Below are positions 1-19,900 of a stretch of DNA of 64,000 nucleotides, piece after piece; position 1 is the first letter of the stretch, and each line of letters begins with the position of its first letter. This DNA is from Pempheris klunzingeri (lineage: Eukaryota > Chordata > Actinopteri > Acropomatiformes > Pempheridae), in contig NC_092020.1 in the NCBI RefSeq assembly GCF_042242105.1, positions 1,043,001 through 1,107,000 of the forward strand. The letters are read 5' to 3'. Under the pieces are notes generated by a model. That model was given only the letters and a program-made list of their open reading frames with translations. It did not search any database and was not told where the DNA came from. The position numbers were made by a program, and so were the translations under genes.

Positions 1-201
1 AATCTTAAAGGATAAATGAAGCATGATGTCAGTAAAGTTACATCTGTTATATATAAAGTTTCCAAAACATTCATTCAAACATGTCTCAGTCTTGAGAAAA
101 AAAACGAGGAGTTGGTCTTTAAATAAATATTCCTGCCAAGCAAAAACCAACCTGAATAATAAAACAAACATGTGGAAGGATTTAGAGGATGATGAACTTA
201 C

Positions 202-4178
<3,977 letters not shown>

Positions 4179-4699
4179 CCAGAGGAGACTTCAAGAATCA
4201 AGTTTTACCTGCTGACACAGATGTGATCAAAACCAGACAGTTCAGACACTTGGATCAAGAGGCAGGCTGGAGTTTACAGGCTGGATCATTACTTTAAAAT
4301 GAGTCTGATACAAGAAAAGATTAACTGAAGTTTTACTGCAAATTTGCTCATAAAAACGGATTTTTATATTCAATCAGCTGGAGGCCTGTTTGTACAGACA
4401 AGTTAAACAAGACTTTAAAAAAATACAGTGATGTTTTGATGAATTCAGTCGTTTTGATAAAGTTTTTAACACCTAGCCAACCCCATAGTAAAGGTCTCAT
4501 CTCCCTGCACAGGCCATTTTCTCTGCTCGGGAATTTAAGTGGCTCAGTTAAAAACCCGCTCGACCACGATGCAGGTCAGATTAATCACAGCAGCCCTTCT
4601 AATGTCACTGGGACTCGGTCAGACACTGGAAATGACGAATTAGCAGCAAATCAACACTTTGGTTATCATTCAAAACGCGTCTGCACCACGAGACAGCGG

Positions 4700-4817
<118 letters not shown>

Positions 4818-4934
4818 CGGTTAAATACAAAAACAGCCCGCTGTGATAAAACCAAACACCTCCACCTCATCTCCCCGCCATGGCAGCTCCCCGGTGAACT
4901 TTCCACCGGGCTGGTTGTACCATGAGCCACTCAC

Positions 4935-5300
4935 CGCTCCGTCGGGAATGCCCCCCAGACCCCTTTGTCTCAGTCCGACATCCTGAACGGGAGAACTCCT
5001 CTTCGGCTTCAACTTTGAGAAACACCTCTTTTTTCCAGCCAAAACGCGGCGTTCAAACCCGCTGACAAGTTCATTAAACACCTGCCGCCGTCGACTCCAG
5101 GCTTCGGGCGTCCGGTGGCGCCGTTTTCCCCAAACTGAGAGGACTTTTCCGGGAGGTTTGCCTCGGCCGCTCTCTGCCCGGTGGCTCCGCCGTAACAAAG
5201 TAACGTCCTCGGCTGCACCAGCTGCTGCTGTAGCGGTGCGAGGCTCGTGCGCCCGACGTGAAGGTCCCTCCTCCAGGCTGGGAGTTGTAGTTCTATAGAG
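4935..5300 (-). other. ccnjl: Probable 5' UTR exon and CpG-rich promoter of the cyclin J-like gene
   Basis: A GC- and CpG-rich block on the minus strand ends in a good donor (GCG|GTGAGT, exon end about 4935) upstream of the first coding exon. The long minus-strand open frame over this block has no recognisable domain and I read it as a by-product of GC richness. The start is set loosely near the ZNF143-like motif at 5277-5291. Inferred, not proven. Confidence 0.5.
5277..5291 (-). promoter_or_regulatory. ZNF143/THAP11 (SBS)-like motif
   Basis: The minus strand reads ACTACAACTCCCAGC, a close match to the SBS motif ACTACAnnTCCCAGC that sits at many vertebrate housekeeping promoters. It lies at the upstream edge of the GC-rich first exon of the cyclin J-like gene. 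Confidence 0.55.
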
Positions 5301-5339
5301 GCCGGCGTTAGAACTACAAACACCCACACTCCCTTTACT

Positions 5340-6860
5340 TAAAAACAACAAGCCTTCCATTTTATTTTTACAGCACATGAGGTTATTTTTTTTCTTTATT
5401 TCACCATCTTACTGTTCTGATTTTACTTCTGGGATCACTGATTTTATAGTTCTTGAAAAATATATATTTAACTGTTTTATGGAGCAAGACAAAGCTGCTG
5501 TAGAGGACCTTTAATTGATTAGCTGAATGATTAACACCACTGTTTAATATACCCCCAGTTAAAAATGTTCTTTTCTCATGGTGTCCCAGTTTAATTAATT
5601 TTAACAGGAAATGAGGTAATGCTAAACAAAGACATGCAGTCAAAATAGCACATGAGAGCATAATAATAATGACTAGAATGAAAAGTAATTGAAATAAATT
5701 CTTATCTAAATGATACAAAAATTAAAGAAAAATAACATTCAGTCTCTTCTGTCAGTTACTTCTTGTCCAAGTCATACAATGCTTCCACATATAACAAATG
5801 ATAACCAGTAAGATGAGAAATATACTCAAATGAGATTCACTTAGAAAGGTGTTTTGATATTTGAGCTTCACTCTGCAGAGCGATGTACATGAAGAACTGT
5901 GTCCACATCTATCTGCTGAAGGAGGAAACCTTCTGTAATCAAATTTACTCTGAGTTTAACATGTTGTAGATGAGCGTGACTTTGTGGCATAACTACTAGA
6001 AGCCAATCATGATCCGACTGTACACAAGTGGAAACTATCCAAACGAATAATAAAAATCAGGATACATAAAAAGGATCACATTCGGAGACGTACTGTACAG
6101 ACTCCCATCCCGGCCTCTCACTGCCTCAAATTCATCCAAGTAAAAAATAATTTCTTAAATTCGAATTCTTACATTTCTGATAATCCAGGGAACCTTCTCA
6201 TCTGGTTGTACCCAGAGGCCGCTTTGGGAAACTATAGAACATGTTGGCTATTAATAGTTGTCAAGCCACATGTTCTTATGCATCACTGTATGTTAAAAAA
6301 GTAAATGTAGAAATTACAGTATGCTATAAAAATGTTTAATGCTCACTTGTAAAAGAGCCAGTTTCTTCATTTTACTGAATTTGGGGCATCAGATGACACA
6401 TCCATCATCCTCTGTGCTCTGGAATACATTACGATACGATTACATTGATTTGAGTAAATTTGGTTTAATGTCACTTCCAATTTTATGTTGTTTTCATGTA
6501 TTTGAAAAAAAATGACCTTACATTACAGAGGATGGCTCTGTGCCACCATCTGTAAAAGCAAGCAAAGGCCCTGTGGCAACCTTGCAGCTCCTAAATGATG
6601 AATCTAAGGAAACCAGACGAGTGAAAATAATAATGATTTTGTTAGGATCATAATATCACCATGAAAGGACACCGCACCAGAACACAGGCTCTTCAATATT
6701 AAATCCCTTGCAGTGGTTTACCAGCTGAGGTTGACTTTTTTTCTTTCCTTTTGTGCCCCCTGGTGTCAGAATGTGTTAAACACTGTGGCGTCATCTTTTC
6801 ATTACTTTTTAACGTGGAATTAAGCCAATTATCAAGATACGTTATTTCAGGATCATGTTA
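5340..6860. other. Intergenic / 3' flank between the cyclin J-like gene and c1qtnf2
   Basis: No convincing gene. The right part (about 6350-6860) is probably the c1qtnf2 3' UTR; minus-strand ATTAAA signals can be read near 6335 and 6472 but the true end is unclear. Short open frames here have no domain. A CTCF-like core lies at 6753-6768. Confidence 0.6.
6753..6768 (-). promoter_or_regulatory. CTCF-like motif
   Basis: The minus strand reads TGACACCAGGGGGCAC, matching the CTCF core CACCAGGGGGC well. It lies about 100 bp past the c1qtnf2 stop codon. Motif reading only; occupancy is unknown. Confidence 0.45.
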
Positions 6861-8005
6861 TTAACTGTCATCCTGAGCATTAGCTTTTCTATCAGCCTCG
6901 ATGAGATAGTCCTGGTCAGCGTAGATAAGAAAGCCAGTGAAGGTGCTGTCTGTCCAGAAAGGGTCAAAGAAGAGTCCGTTCTGCTCGGAGTAGAAGATCT
7001 GCAGCCAGACATGGTCTGACTGCTGCAGGTGGAGAACAGTAGAGCCAGACGCCACGTCGTGGTTCCCTGTATTTGCATCAAATGTCTTGATCTTGTACTG
7101 TCCGTTGTGGACCAGCCCGATGGCCAGGTGCTTATTAGCCAGAGTGATGTCATATGTGAAATAATAGACCCCGGGGATGGCACAGACAAACTTCCCACTG
7201 CTGGCGTTGTAGTGATTTCCTTCGTTCAGCAGGATCCGGCTGAAGCGGATGGGCAGTCGTTCTTTAGGGTAGCTTTTTGTCACTGCCACAGAGAAGGCCG
7301 AGCGTGCTGCACTGCCACAGTTGCAGCCTCCAGCAGCTCCTTGCTCACCCACGTCACCCACGTCTCCTTTTTGTCCTCCTTTCCCAGCTATCCCCGCTGC
7401 TCCTCGTTGTCCCTTCAACCCTCGAGGTCCAGCCTTGCCGATCACACCTTCACGTCCTTTCACACCTGGCTTGCCTGGGTTCCCGAGCCTCCCCGAGTCA
7501 CCTGACAACAGACGCAGCATGATGACTAAATAACATTACTTATATATATAATGGCTTAGCACAATGTGCACAAACTTGTCACTGACCCTGAAGGAAAGTC
7601 TAATTATGTACACTGACACTGGACTGTATCAAAGTAGCATGTATTAATCCTTTGTGTCTGTTGACATTGGCTGTACATTCTTAGTGTTGCCCAGTTTATG
7701 AAATGACAAAATGCTATTATAACACTAGAACAAAAGAGTGCCACCCAGTAACTACCTCCATCTCCCTTCTCTCCCTTCTCTCCATCCTTCCCGTCCGGGC
7801 CATCCTTCCCTGGGGGGCCCATGGGCCCCATGGCCCCAGGTGATCCAGGGGCTCCGGGGTTCCCGGGAGGCCCGGGTGGACCTGGCAGACTGCAGACCAG
7901 CTGGGAGGAGTGGATAGTGATGTTGTGACCTCCCTTGGGTGAGGCATATGTCGACTGGGTGAGGACAACTGACAGCAAACAGAACATCGCGCATATCTGG
8001 TGCAT
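6861..8005 (-). CDS. c1qtnf2: Complement C1q tumor necrosis factor-related protein 2
   Basis: Secreted trimeric adipokine of the C1q/TNF superfamily. Coding exons are 7756-8005 and 6861-7501 (250 + 641 nt, 296 aa with the stop removed; human about 285). The protein has a signal peptide ([20 protein letters not shown]), the [11 protein letters not shown] entry to a collagen-like Gly-X-Y stalk that is split by the intron within a Gly codon, a CNCGS hinge, and a globular C1q domain. [58 protein letters not shown] and [10 protein letters not shown] separate it from C1QTNF7 and fit C1QTNF2. The start is the first ATG after an AG acceptor at about 8013. It lies between the cyclin J-like gene and slu7 in the same order and strand as human 5q33.3. 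Confidence 0.95.
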
Positions 8006-8356
8006 GATGTTCGCTGTGGAGCCGCAAGAAGACGAGGGGGAACTAACTGTTTCCAACAAGGCATTTGATTTAGTTTTGTTACAATCAGACGTTTCATGTC
8101 TCAACACAAAACAGAAAATCTGCCAAGTTAAAAGAGGCAGAAATGGAGAGCAGTGGCATCTACAGCTACAATCAGATGAGGAAACATGCAGTTCCATTAA
8201 TGGTGTGGTCAGTTTTATACCACGACTCAATGCTTTATGATAAATATGATACATGGATTACACACAGGCTAAATCAAAGCAAAGAATCCTGCTTACTGCA
8301 TGTTTTTGCAAAGGGAGTAGCCCACATATTTTAAGAACAGAGAGAAATAACTCACC

Positions 8357-8540
8357 AGTTGAGAAGTTATGACCCTTGGGCATTTTTCAGCTCTATCCAA
8401 GTCCTTTTTCTGCATGAAAACGCAAAAGACTTTCCTACATGATTTTCCAATAATCGAGTGAGATAGCATTCTTCAAGAGAAGCGCTGCAGAGAAATGTGC
8501 AGCTCAGTGAATAATAGTCCATAACTTCCGCCCTGTTTAA
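8357..8540 (-). other. c1qtnf2: Probable noncoding first exon of c1qtnf2
   Basis: A minus-strand donor (CAACTG|GTGAGT) near 8356 precedes the acceptor CTCCACAG|CGAAC at about 8013, twelve bases upstream of the coding ATG. The 5' limit is a guess. Confidence 0.45.
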
Positions 8541-9400
8541 GGAAGAACACAGCCAAAAAATACTTTAACCATGATGTCATTAAATTCAAGTCAGTGCAGC
8601 AGTGTTGCACAGCTGAAGTGGTGACGCATCATTTGTTCACAGAAACTATGGGAAAACAGGGTGTTATATAACAGACATGATGAAACGACACAAATATGAT
8701 AAAGATACAACTTTGTACATTGAATAATAATCATCCCTGATACAAGTGCACAACAAAACAGCACAAGGTGGTCTGCAGAAGTGTATAAAATCCATTATGA
8801 ATATTACCAGATGTATTTGTGTTTATCGCCGTGATCCAGAAGCAAGAGCTGAGAGACCAATAAAAACGCTGCAGCTGTTGGGGTGAGGCAGTGCCTTGTT
8901 TTCAGCAGTCTACTGTATTCACCTTTAACTGGAAACATGTGGACAGAAATTACGTAACCAGTTGTTGGTTTGCAGGCTTTTAAGAGACACAAGTGACAAT
9001 AAAATGAAAAGAAAACGTGATCACACTGGCAATAAGACCTGCACATACTGTACAGGAAAGTTTTTGTTAGTGTTTGTTATGTAAATGTGTGAAAGTAGCA
9101 CAAAATATTCAATATCAAAAGCCAGTGATCTCTAAAACTCTGCATTAGAGTTACTGGATTAGTTGCTTCTCTTTTAATCCATGTCAGTAGTAAACTATCA
9201 GCCATTAGTGGCCATTTAAGAGATAAGCAACAGTGACGAAAACGCTAATTTAACATCTGGCCAAGGGACAGCTGTCGAAAATAAGCCTTTTGGCAAACAC
9301 TAGCACATGGAGTCAAAACAGTGTCAACCAATGTGCATCATCCCTGAAAGAAGTAAAGAAATAAATAAATAAAGGCAGAAACTTTCCACAGAACAACGTT
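8540..9400. other. Intergenic, c1qtnf2 to slu7
   Basis: AT-rich, with only short open frames without domains. I see no gene, RNA or intact repeat; it probably holds the c1qtnf2 upstream region and the slu7 downstream flank. Confidence 0.6.
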
Positions 9401-9415
9401 TTCAGAGAGACATAT

Positions 9416-9421
9416 TTTATT
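9416..9421 (-). terminator. slu7: Poly(A) signal of slu7
   Basis: AATAAA on the minus strand, about 360 bp past the slu7 stop codon; the likely 3' UTR end is near 9400. Confidence 0.65.
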
Positions 9422-9474
9422 ATAAAAATGTTGCATCAATACAACTAAAAGTACTTTTTACACTACGGGGGGCT

Positions 9475-9504
9475 CCCAAAGAAAAATTTTTTTTTTTCTT
9501 TGGG
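9475..9504 (-). other. Perfect 12-bp stem-loop in the slu7 3' UTR
   Basis: CCCAAAGAAAAA is followed, after six T residues, by TTTTTCTTTGGG: a perfect inverted repeat just upstream of the slu7 poly(A) signal. Function unknown. Confidence 0.7.
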
Positions 9505-9778
9505 AAATTTTTTTTTCTGAGTAACTGTAGAAACAGTAGAAACAAAAGCACACATCATTATTGTCCTATGGTCTATCCACCTATGACATCAAAAATAAAA
9601 CGTGTGCAAAATGAAATGAACAAAAACACAATGTCTGTCACACTCGTAACCAAACAGGATGCCCTTACTGTAGGTCTACAAGCTGAAAGTTGAGTTTTAT
9701 GAGACATTTTGACCGAGCAGTGGCTCTGGTCGGGTCTTTGGGGAGCGTTTAGGGGAGTCAGCCAGGACTGAGGAGAGG

Positions 9779-14837
<5,059 letters not shown>

Positions 14838-14976
14838 AGCTGAACCTGCCACCAAGAATACGCCTCATTAGGATTTCAGTACAGCCGAGTGACACAGGTA
14901 GAAACACACCTGTCCTGAATACAGGATATACTCGTGCTCACCCAACAGTGAAAGAGTTTTGTTCACAGTTAAAAAT

Positions 14977-14986
14977 GTTAGCTAAC
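14977..14986. repeat. GTTAGCTAAC palindrome near the slu7 start
   Basis: Perfect 10-bp palindrome in the first slu7 intron, about 200 bp from the likely transcription start. The same word recurs near other promoters in this window. Confidence 0.6.
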
Positions 14987-15069
14987 TTTACTGTTTACCA
15001 GCTGAGTGTCTTAAACGTGGCAGAAATTTTAAATTTCTTATACGCCAATTTAATAAATAACTTAATTAC

Positions 15070-15185
15070 CTTGTCAAGATCCACCAAATAAAACTACGGT
15101 TGATATTTCCTGCGTAAAAAGGGATATTTTTGAGTTCGTCTGTTGTGTTTTGACTAACACACGACGGTCGCCATTTTACATCAAC
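15070..15185 (-). other. slu7: Noncoding first exon and start region of slu7
   Basis: Minus-strand donor ACAAG|GTAATT at about 15070 pairs with the acceptor before MAEQ. Upstream lie a YY1-like TAAAATGGCGACC (15167-15178) and a palindromic CRE (15235-15244). Confidence 0.6.
15167..15178 (-). promoter_or_regulatory. YY1-like motif in the slu7 5' UTR
   Basis: The minus strand reads TAAAATGGCGAC, the YY1 core AAAATGGCG, at the place just downstream of the start site where YY1 often sits. Confidence 0.5.
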
Positions 15186-15234
15186 TACAGCTACGTCACG
15201 TCCTTTCTTCTTCTGTGGTGTTGGAGTCAACCGT

Positions 15235-15244
15235 GTGACGTCAC
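15235..15244. promoter_or_regulatory. Palindromic cAMP-response-type element (CRE)
   Basis: GTGACGTCAC, a full CREB/ATF palindrome about 50 bp upstream of the inferred slu7 start; a further TACGTCAC lies near 15192. Confidence 0.6.
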
Positions 15245-15332
15245 CGCCGAGAGGAGCGACACCTAGTGGACGAAGCTGTTCACACTGTTTAACCATTTAT
15301 TATTATATTCACAGGACTGTTTCATCTAATCA

Positions 15333-15333
15333 G

Positions 15334-15387
<54 letters not shown>
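15333..15387. repeat. (GT)n microsatellite
   Basis: Interrupted GT tract about 150 bp upstream of the slu7 start. Confidence 0.95.
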
Positions 15388-15490
15388 CACGTGACAGATG
15401 TTACCGTCCTGTTTCAAACCACCGCTGAAGAGTAAACGAGCCTTTAGTCAGATCAGTAAATTGGGGGCAGAAGCGCACCCAGGGCCCAGA

Positions 15491-15505
15491 CCTCCAGGGG
15501 GCGCG
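15491..15505 (+). promoter_or_regulatory. CTCF-like motif
   Basis: CCTCCAGGGGGCGCG on the plus strand closely follows the CTCF core CCASYAGGGGGCGC. A second, opposite-strand candidate lies 100 bp to the right. Confidence 0.45.
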
Positions 15506-15600
15506 AAAGCTCCAGGCTTCCTGTTTGTATACTGATTTATGCAAATGAATTACAAAATAGTTTGGGAATATGCAACATCAAAGCACAATTTCAGGTGATA

Positions 15601-15620
15601 CTAGCGCCCTAAGGTGGAGC
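15601..15620 (-). promoter_or_regulatory. CTCF-like motif, opposite orientation
   Basis: The minus strand reads GCTCCACCTTAGGGCGCTAG, which matches CCACCAGAGGGCGCTA with one or two differences. Together with 15491-15505 it would form a facing pair. Confidence 0.4.
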
Positions 15621-16412
15621 CTTGTAGCAAATGGTATGGATACTACCATAATGTTGATCCTCCTGTTTTATGACCTCTTAATTCTGTGCACAATATGTTG
15701 AAAATTCCTAAATTAATGTGTTTAATCACAGCCCCCCACAGCAGGTAGTATTCAAGCACAGAAAATAGGCGCTGATTTTTGCCTGGTGCTCCCCTGAGAG
15801 CTCAGTCTGGCCATGACTGATAAACAGAAACGTCTGCCAACACAAAGCACTGTTATCTATCCAAAATGACTTATTAGTGTATCTATTTCCTCCGTGAACA
15901 GTCCCACCAGACTTAGTAAATCTCTCTTTGAATTGTGTGTTTTTTTTTAAATGAATCAAACCCACTGAAACACCAAATAAACTAGTAGTTCTTTTTCTTT
16001 CCCTTCTTCTGACTGCTGATACTGCTTGTTTCACATAAAACATAAAACATGGCAGGTTGTAGCACATAACTTAAATAAAGTCTTGTATTTATTTCCCTGA
16101 CACCATAAGGGATGGATGAAATACCGGATACCAAGTGAATAAGTACTTTGATTTTATTTTCTATCATAGTGAATGGGACAGCAGTGATGGATGCAAAACA
16201 AATGTTAGTTATATCTGTGATGCATTTAGAGGTTGTAGAATATGATGACTTTATTTCTCTGTGCCACCGATCCTGAGCTCTGATCCACCTGTTTGGAGGT
16301 TTTTTTTTTTTTAAAAAAAAGAGGATGAATTAATAGAAACTATGAATCACAAACAGAACAGGCTGTTATTGTAGTGAGAAGAATCATCTAAAGCCTCAAT
16401 GACTCCAGTGGG

Positions 16413-16418
16413 TTTATT
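16413..16418 (-). terminator. nsd1: Candidate poly(A) signal of nsd1
   Basis: AATAAA on the minus strand about 510 bp past the nsd1 stop; another at 16246 is equally possible. Confidence 0.4.
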
Positions 16419-16930
16419 TTTGCATTCCTCAGAAGCACCAAACAAGTATTGTTGTGCTTAACTGTAACATGGACCAGTGAGAACACCATTTTGATCCCTC
16501 TTGCAATCAGAAAGACGTGGTTAGGACAGTAACAACATAAAATGCAGTGAGGATGACAGTTTGGTCAAGTTCAACTTCTCACCTTTTTCTTATATTCCAA
16601 ACATTAAAAAAGGCCAAAAAATGTAAACAATGTTGAGAGAACGAACATGAGAACAAAACAGCACCAGACACAAATAAACATATCGACAGAAGTAGAAAGA
16701 GATGGACTGAACCAGTCCTCGAGCCTTAGCACCAGTACACATCCCTGCTGTCAGTCCAGCAGTCTGAGGATGGGAAGGCAACGCGGTACCAAAGTGAAGG
16801 CAGTGTCGCGTTCAAGGAGGTACCAAAATATCAAACTCTCAAAACTGTCGGTCGTTTTCTAACTTTTTTTGACTTTTAAATGTCTATTGAGAGTTTCTGC
16901 TGAGTAGTTCTGAAGAACGGGTGGACTGAG

Positions 16931-19900
16931 TCATTTGTCATCGTCCTCCACTCTCCCCCACTCCTCCCCCTCCACCTCGCCATCATCAGCGTCCTCGTCC
17001 ACATAATCACCCCAAGTGTCATACACGTCCCCTCCTTCATCTTCATCCTCCTCCTCCTCCTCCTCCTCGTGCTCCCCCAGCAGGTCGCCTCCATAAAGCG
17101 GCTCATCCTCCTCATCTTCCACTATTTCCATCTCCTCCATTTCATTCTCCTCCTCCTCCTCGTCCTCCTCTGCTTCATCGTCGTCGTCGTCATCATCATC
17201 GTCATCATCATCGTCCTCCACATCATCCACGTCTAACCCACACACCTCCCCATCTTCCACCTCACCGTCCTCTCTCTCATGCGTGGAGGAGGTGGGAGTG
17301 GAGTACGCTTTCCCTCCAGTCCTGTCTGTGTGGTAAGAGCTGTTGGAGGGGACGAAGCTGGAGGTAGCAGTCTTTGTGTTGATGTAGAGACGAGGGGGAG
17401 GCCCCTGCCGGGACGACTCAGCCCGGCCGGCGGTGGAGGTGATGGGAGCAGCACTGGCTCTTCTGGAGTCTGGGACCATCGAGAGAGTGACAGGTACAGC
17501 CGTGGCCCCGGGCCTCATGGAGGTCATGGTGGGCACGTATTCCCGGATCTCCCCTGGTTCCAGCGGGTCGGGCCCACAGGGGTCGTGCTCACTGCAGGAC
17601 AGTTTGCCGTCCAGCTTGGAGATGAAGAGCATGCCCTCACGATGCTCCTTACAGTACGAACTGGGACACATCTCACAGAACGAAGCTGCCTCTTTACCAC
17701 AGACGTCACACTGGTGCCACGGACACTCCCATCGCCCTGGAGACAAGATCACTCATTTAAAAATTAAGAAAATATATAAAAGTAAAATTACATCTTAAAA
17801 AGCTCACAGAGGCCTGGTCAAAATATTCCAAAAAATGGCAAGCTGAAACCATGAATATCCCAAAGAAACCAAATCTTATAGATACATAAATCTGGAGTAT
17901 CTGTCATCGCTTAGCCCAAAACATAGTTACTAAAAGTCCACTTTCCTTTATAAATTCAGCCCAATGACATCTGTTTGTCCATGTTGAGAATTTCATCTAA
18001 ATTAAAACATTTTATTTTCATAGGTATTCATTCCTCAAATAATTCCTATAACATATAATAACTAAAACTCCACTGAACTAGACTTTGTTAGTCATCTAAT
18101 TACAGGTTGCTGGTAGCATTTTCTGTTCAAGCAGAACGAATTTTTCCGTCTTTGAGAGGAACCGTTGTCAGTCTCTGTCTTTCCTTCTACCAGTCTAATG
18201 CATTTTATTTCTCTCGCTTTAGGACCATGTGTACTTGAGGATATTCAAAAACTAGAAGAGAACTTAACAGCTGGACTGTAAAGTGGTATAATACCTGCTC
18301 AAAGTCATGAGCACAGAAACAATTGCAGCCCTCCAGCTCTACTTGCCTGCAGGCCTCTTGGCCAGGTTGAGACAGTCAGCGTGATAGACCTTCGGGCAGC
18401 CTGGCTTCTTACAGGACACTATCTGGCCCCCGTCACCGCAGCTGAAGCACTCGTCTTCCCTCTCCTTGGTCACCTCTTGCTTGGTTTTCTTCTTCGCGGG
18501 GACCCTCCTCTTCCCTTCCTTTAGTTTCAGTTTCTCGGCTGACGGCTGGTTCTGCAGAAGGAGATGAAAGGTTTTGAGGCAGCTCTTCTTTGAAGTTGTA
18601 AATGTAGGAAAGGTTGGCCATTAAAGCTGCACAAATGTAAGCTCTCACCTTCGGCCGGACACCCAGGAAACTGCTGCAGTTGGGTGCTCCACATTTACAG
18701 GCAGTTTTTCCGTTTCCAAGACACTCCAGGTTGTAGTTAAACCTCAGCTCCTCGCCTAAAGCACATGGTGTTGTATTAGATTAGATCTTCTGCGCTCAAA
18801 TGAGTAGATTGTAAATTAAAGAAATAATCAAAATTCTTAGTTAAGCAGGCCGTCACTCAGACCTTTTGGGATGTCTTGTAACGCAAACAGCCCAACTCTG
18901 GTATCCCCGTTCACAGTCCACTTCTGGGTCTCACAGTTCGGCTGGCAGCTGTGGTTCATGAAGCGAGCCTGGTTCCCTTTGGGCCCGGCGTCAATGATCC
19001 GGTCCTGGAATGATCAAATACTAACTGGTTTGTATGTGATCTAAGTTGTGAATCGAGTGTGTTGTAAGCATCATATACGTGTGTGTTTGTGGTCATCAGG
19101 CTCAGAATCACCTTGTCCAGTGTAAGCATGTAGAAGTTACAGATGTCGTTCTCCTGTGCGTGTTTGATCCTGGCTCGACATTCTTCCTCGTCGATCACCT
19201 CCCCCACGTATTCGCTCACAAAGGCTCCCTGAGAAGCAACCAAAAAAAGAATGAGAGAGATGTCTAATAACAGAGAATAATACGTATAGCATGTTATTAC
19301 ATGCATCTGATTTCTTCTAACGTACCTTCTTGATGTCCGACACACCACGTAATCCCCAGCCGCAGGACGACGTCCTGTAAATCTCCACAGGCGTGTAGTG
19401 GCGCTTTGTGAAGGCCTGATTCTGACATCGCTCCCCTGCCGCACACACCTGAGGGTGGCACTCATACATCAGCATGCGATTGATGCACTCGGAGTCCGTG
19501 CCGCACGGGTTCTCGTCAGACGCTTTACAGTTACAACGTGGGATCTCCGATAGGTCAGCAGTGATGATCTGCACCTTCCCAACCGGCCGGTTTACCTGAG
19601 AGACAGATGGAGACGTGATGTTTTTTCTATTTTTTTGCCATCCTGCTCTTTTAGCACAAATGTGTAAGTGGAGACACACAGTACCTTAATGTGCCGGTAT
19701 GGAGGAGGCTTCTTGTCATTCTTTCTGTCCTCCTGGAGCTGCTTCATCTCCTTTTCTGCCTGGAGCTCTTTGAATCGCTCAGCTGCTTCAGTCAGAGCTT
19801 GGAATATAATAATAATAATAATAAAAAACATGATGTCTACTCAAGCATGTCATAGCAGGAACATATTTCGAACACAAAATCCAATGAATACATACCTCTT

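Larger units (their letters stand above)
15186..16240. other. Intergenic, slu7 promoter to nsd1 3' end
   Basis: No gene seen. It holds the slu7 promoter, a (GT)n tract at 15333-15387, three CTCF-like cores (15256-15270, 15491-15505, 15601-15620) and AT-rich sequence. The right end may be nsd1 3' UTR (several minus-strand AATAAA: 16246, 16413). Confidence 0.6.

Noticed and set aside
4821-5378. 185-codon minus-strand open frame over the GC-rich block
   Set aside because: No domain, arginine/glycine-rich as expected from GC-rich DNA, and the block ends in a splice donor that fits a 5' UTR exon.
16297-16320. T-run followed by A-run that could form a hairpin
   Set aside because: Simple homopolymer junction, expected by slippage.
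17279-17767. 162-codon plus-strand frame opposite the last nsd1 exon
   Set aside because: Antisense shadow of nsd1; low complexity.
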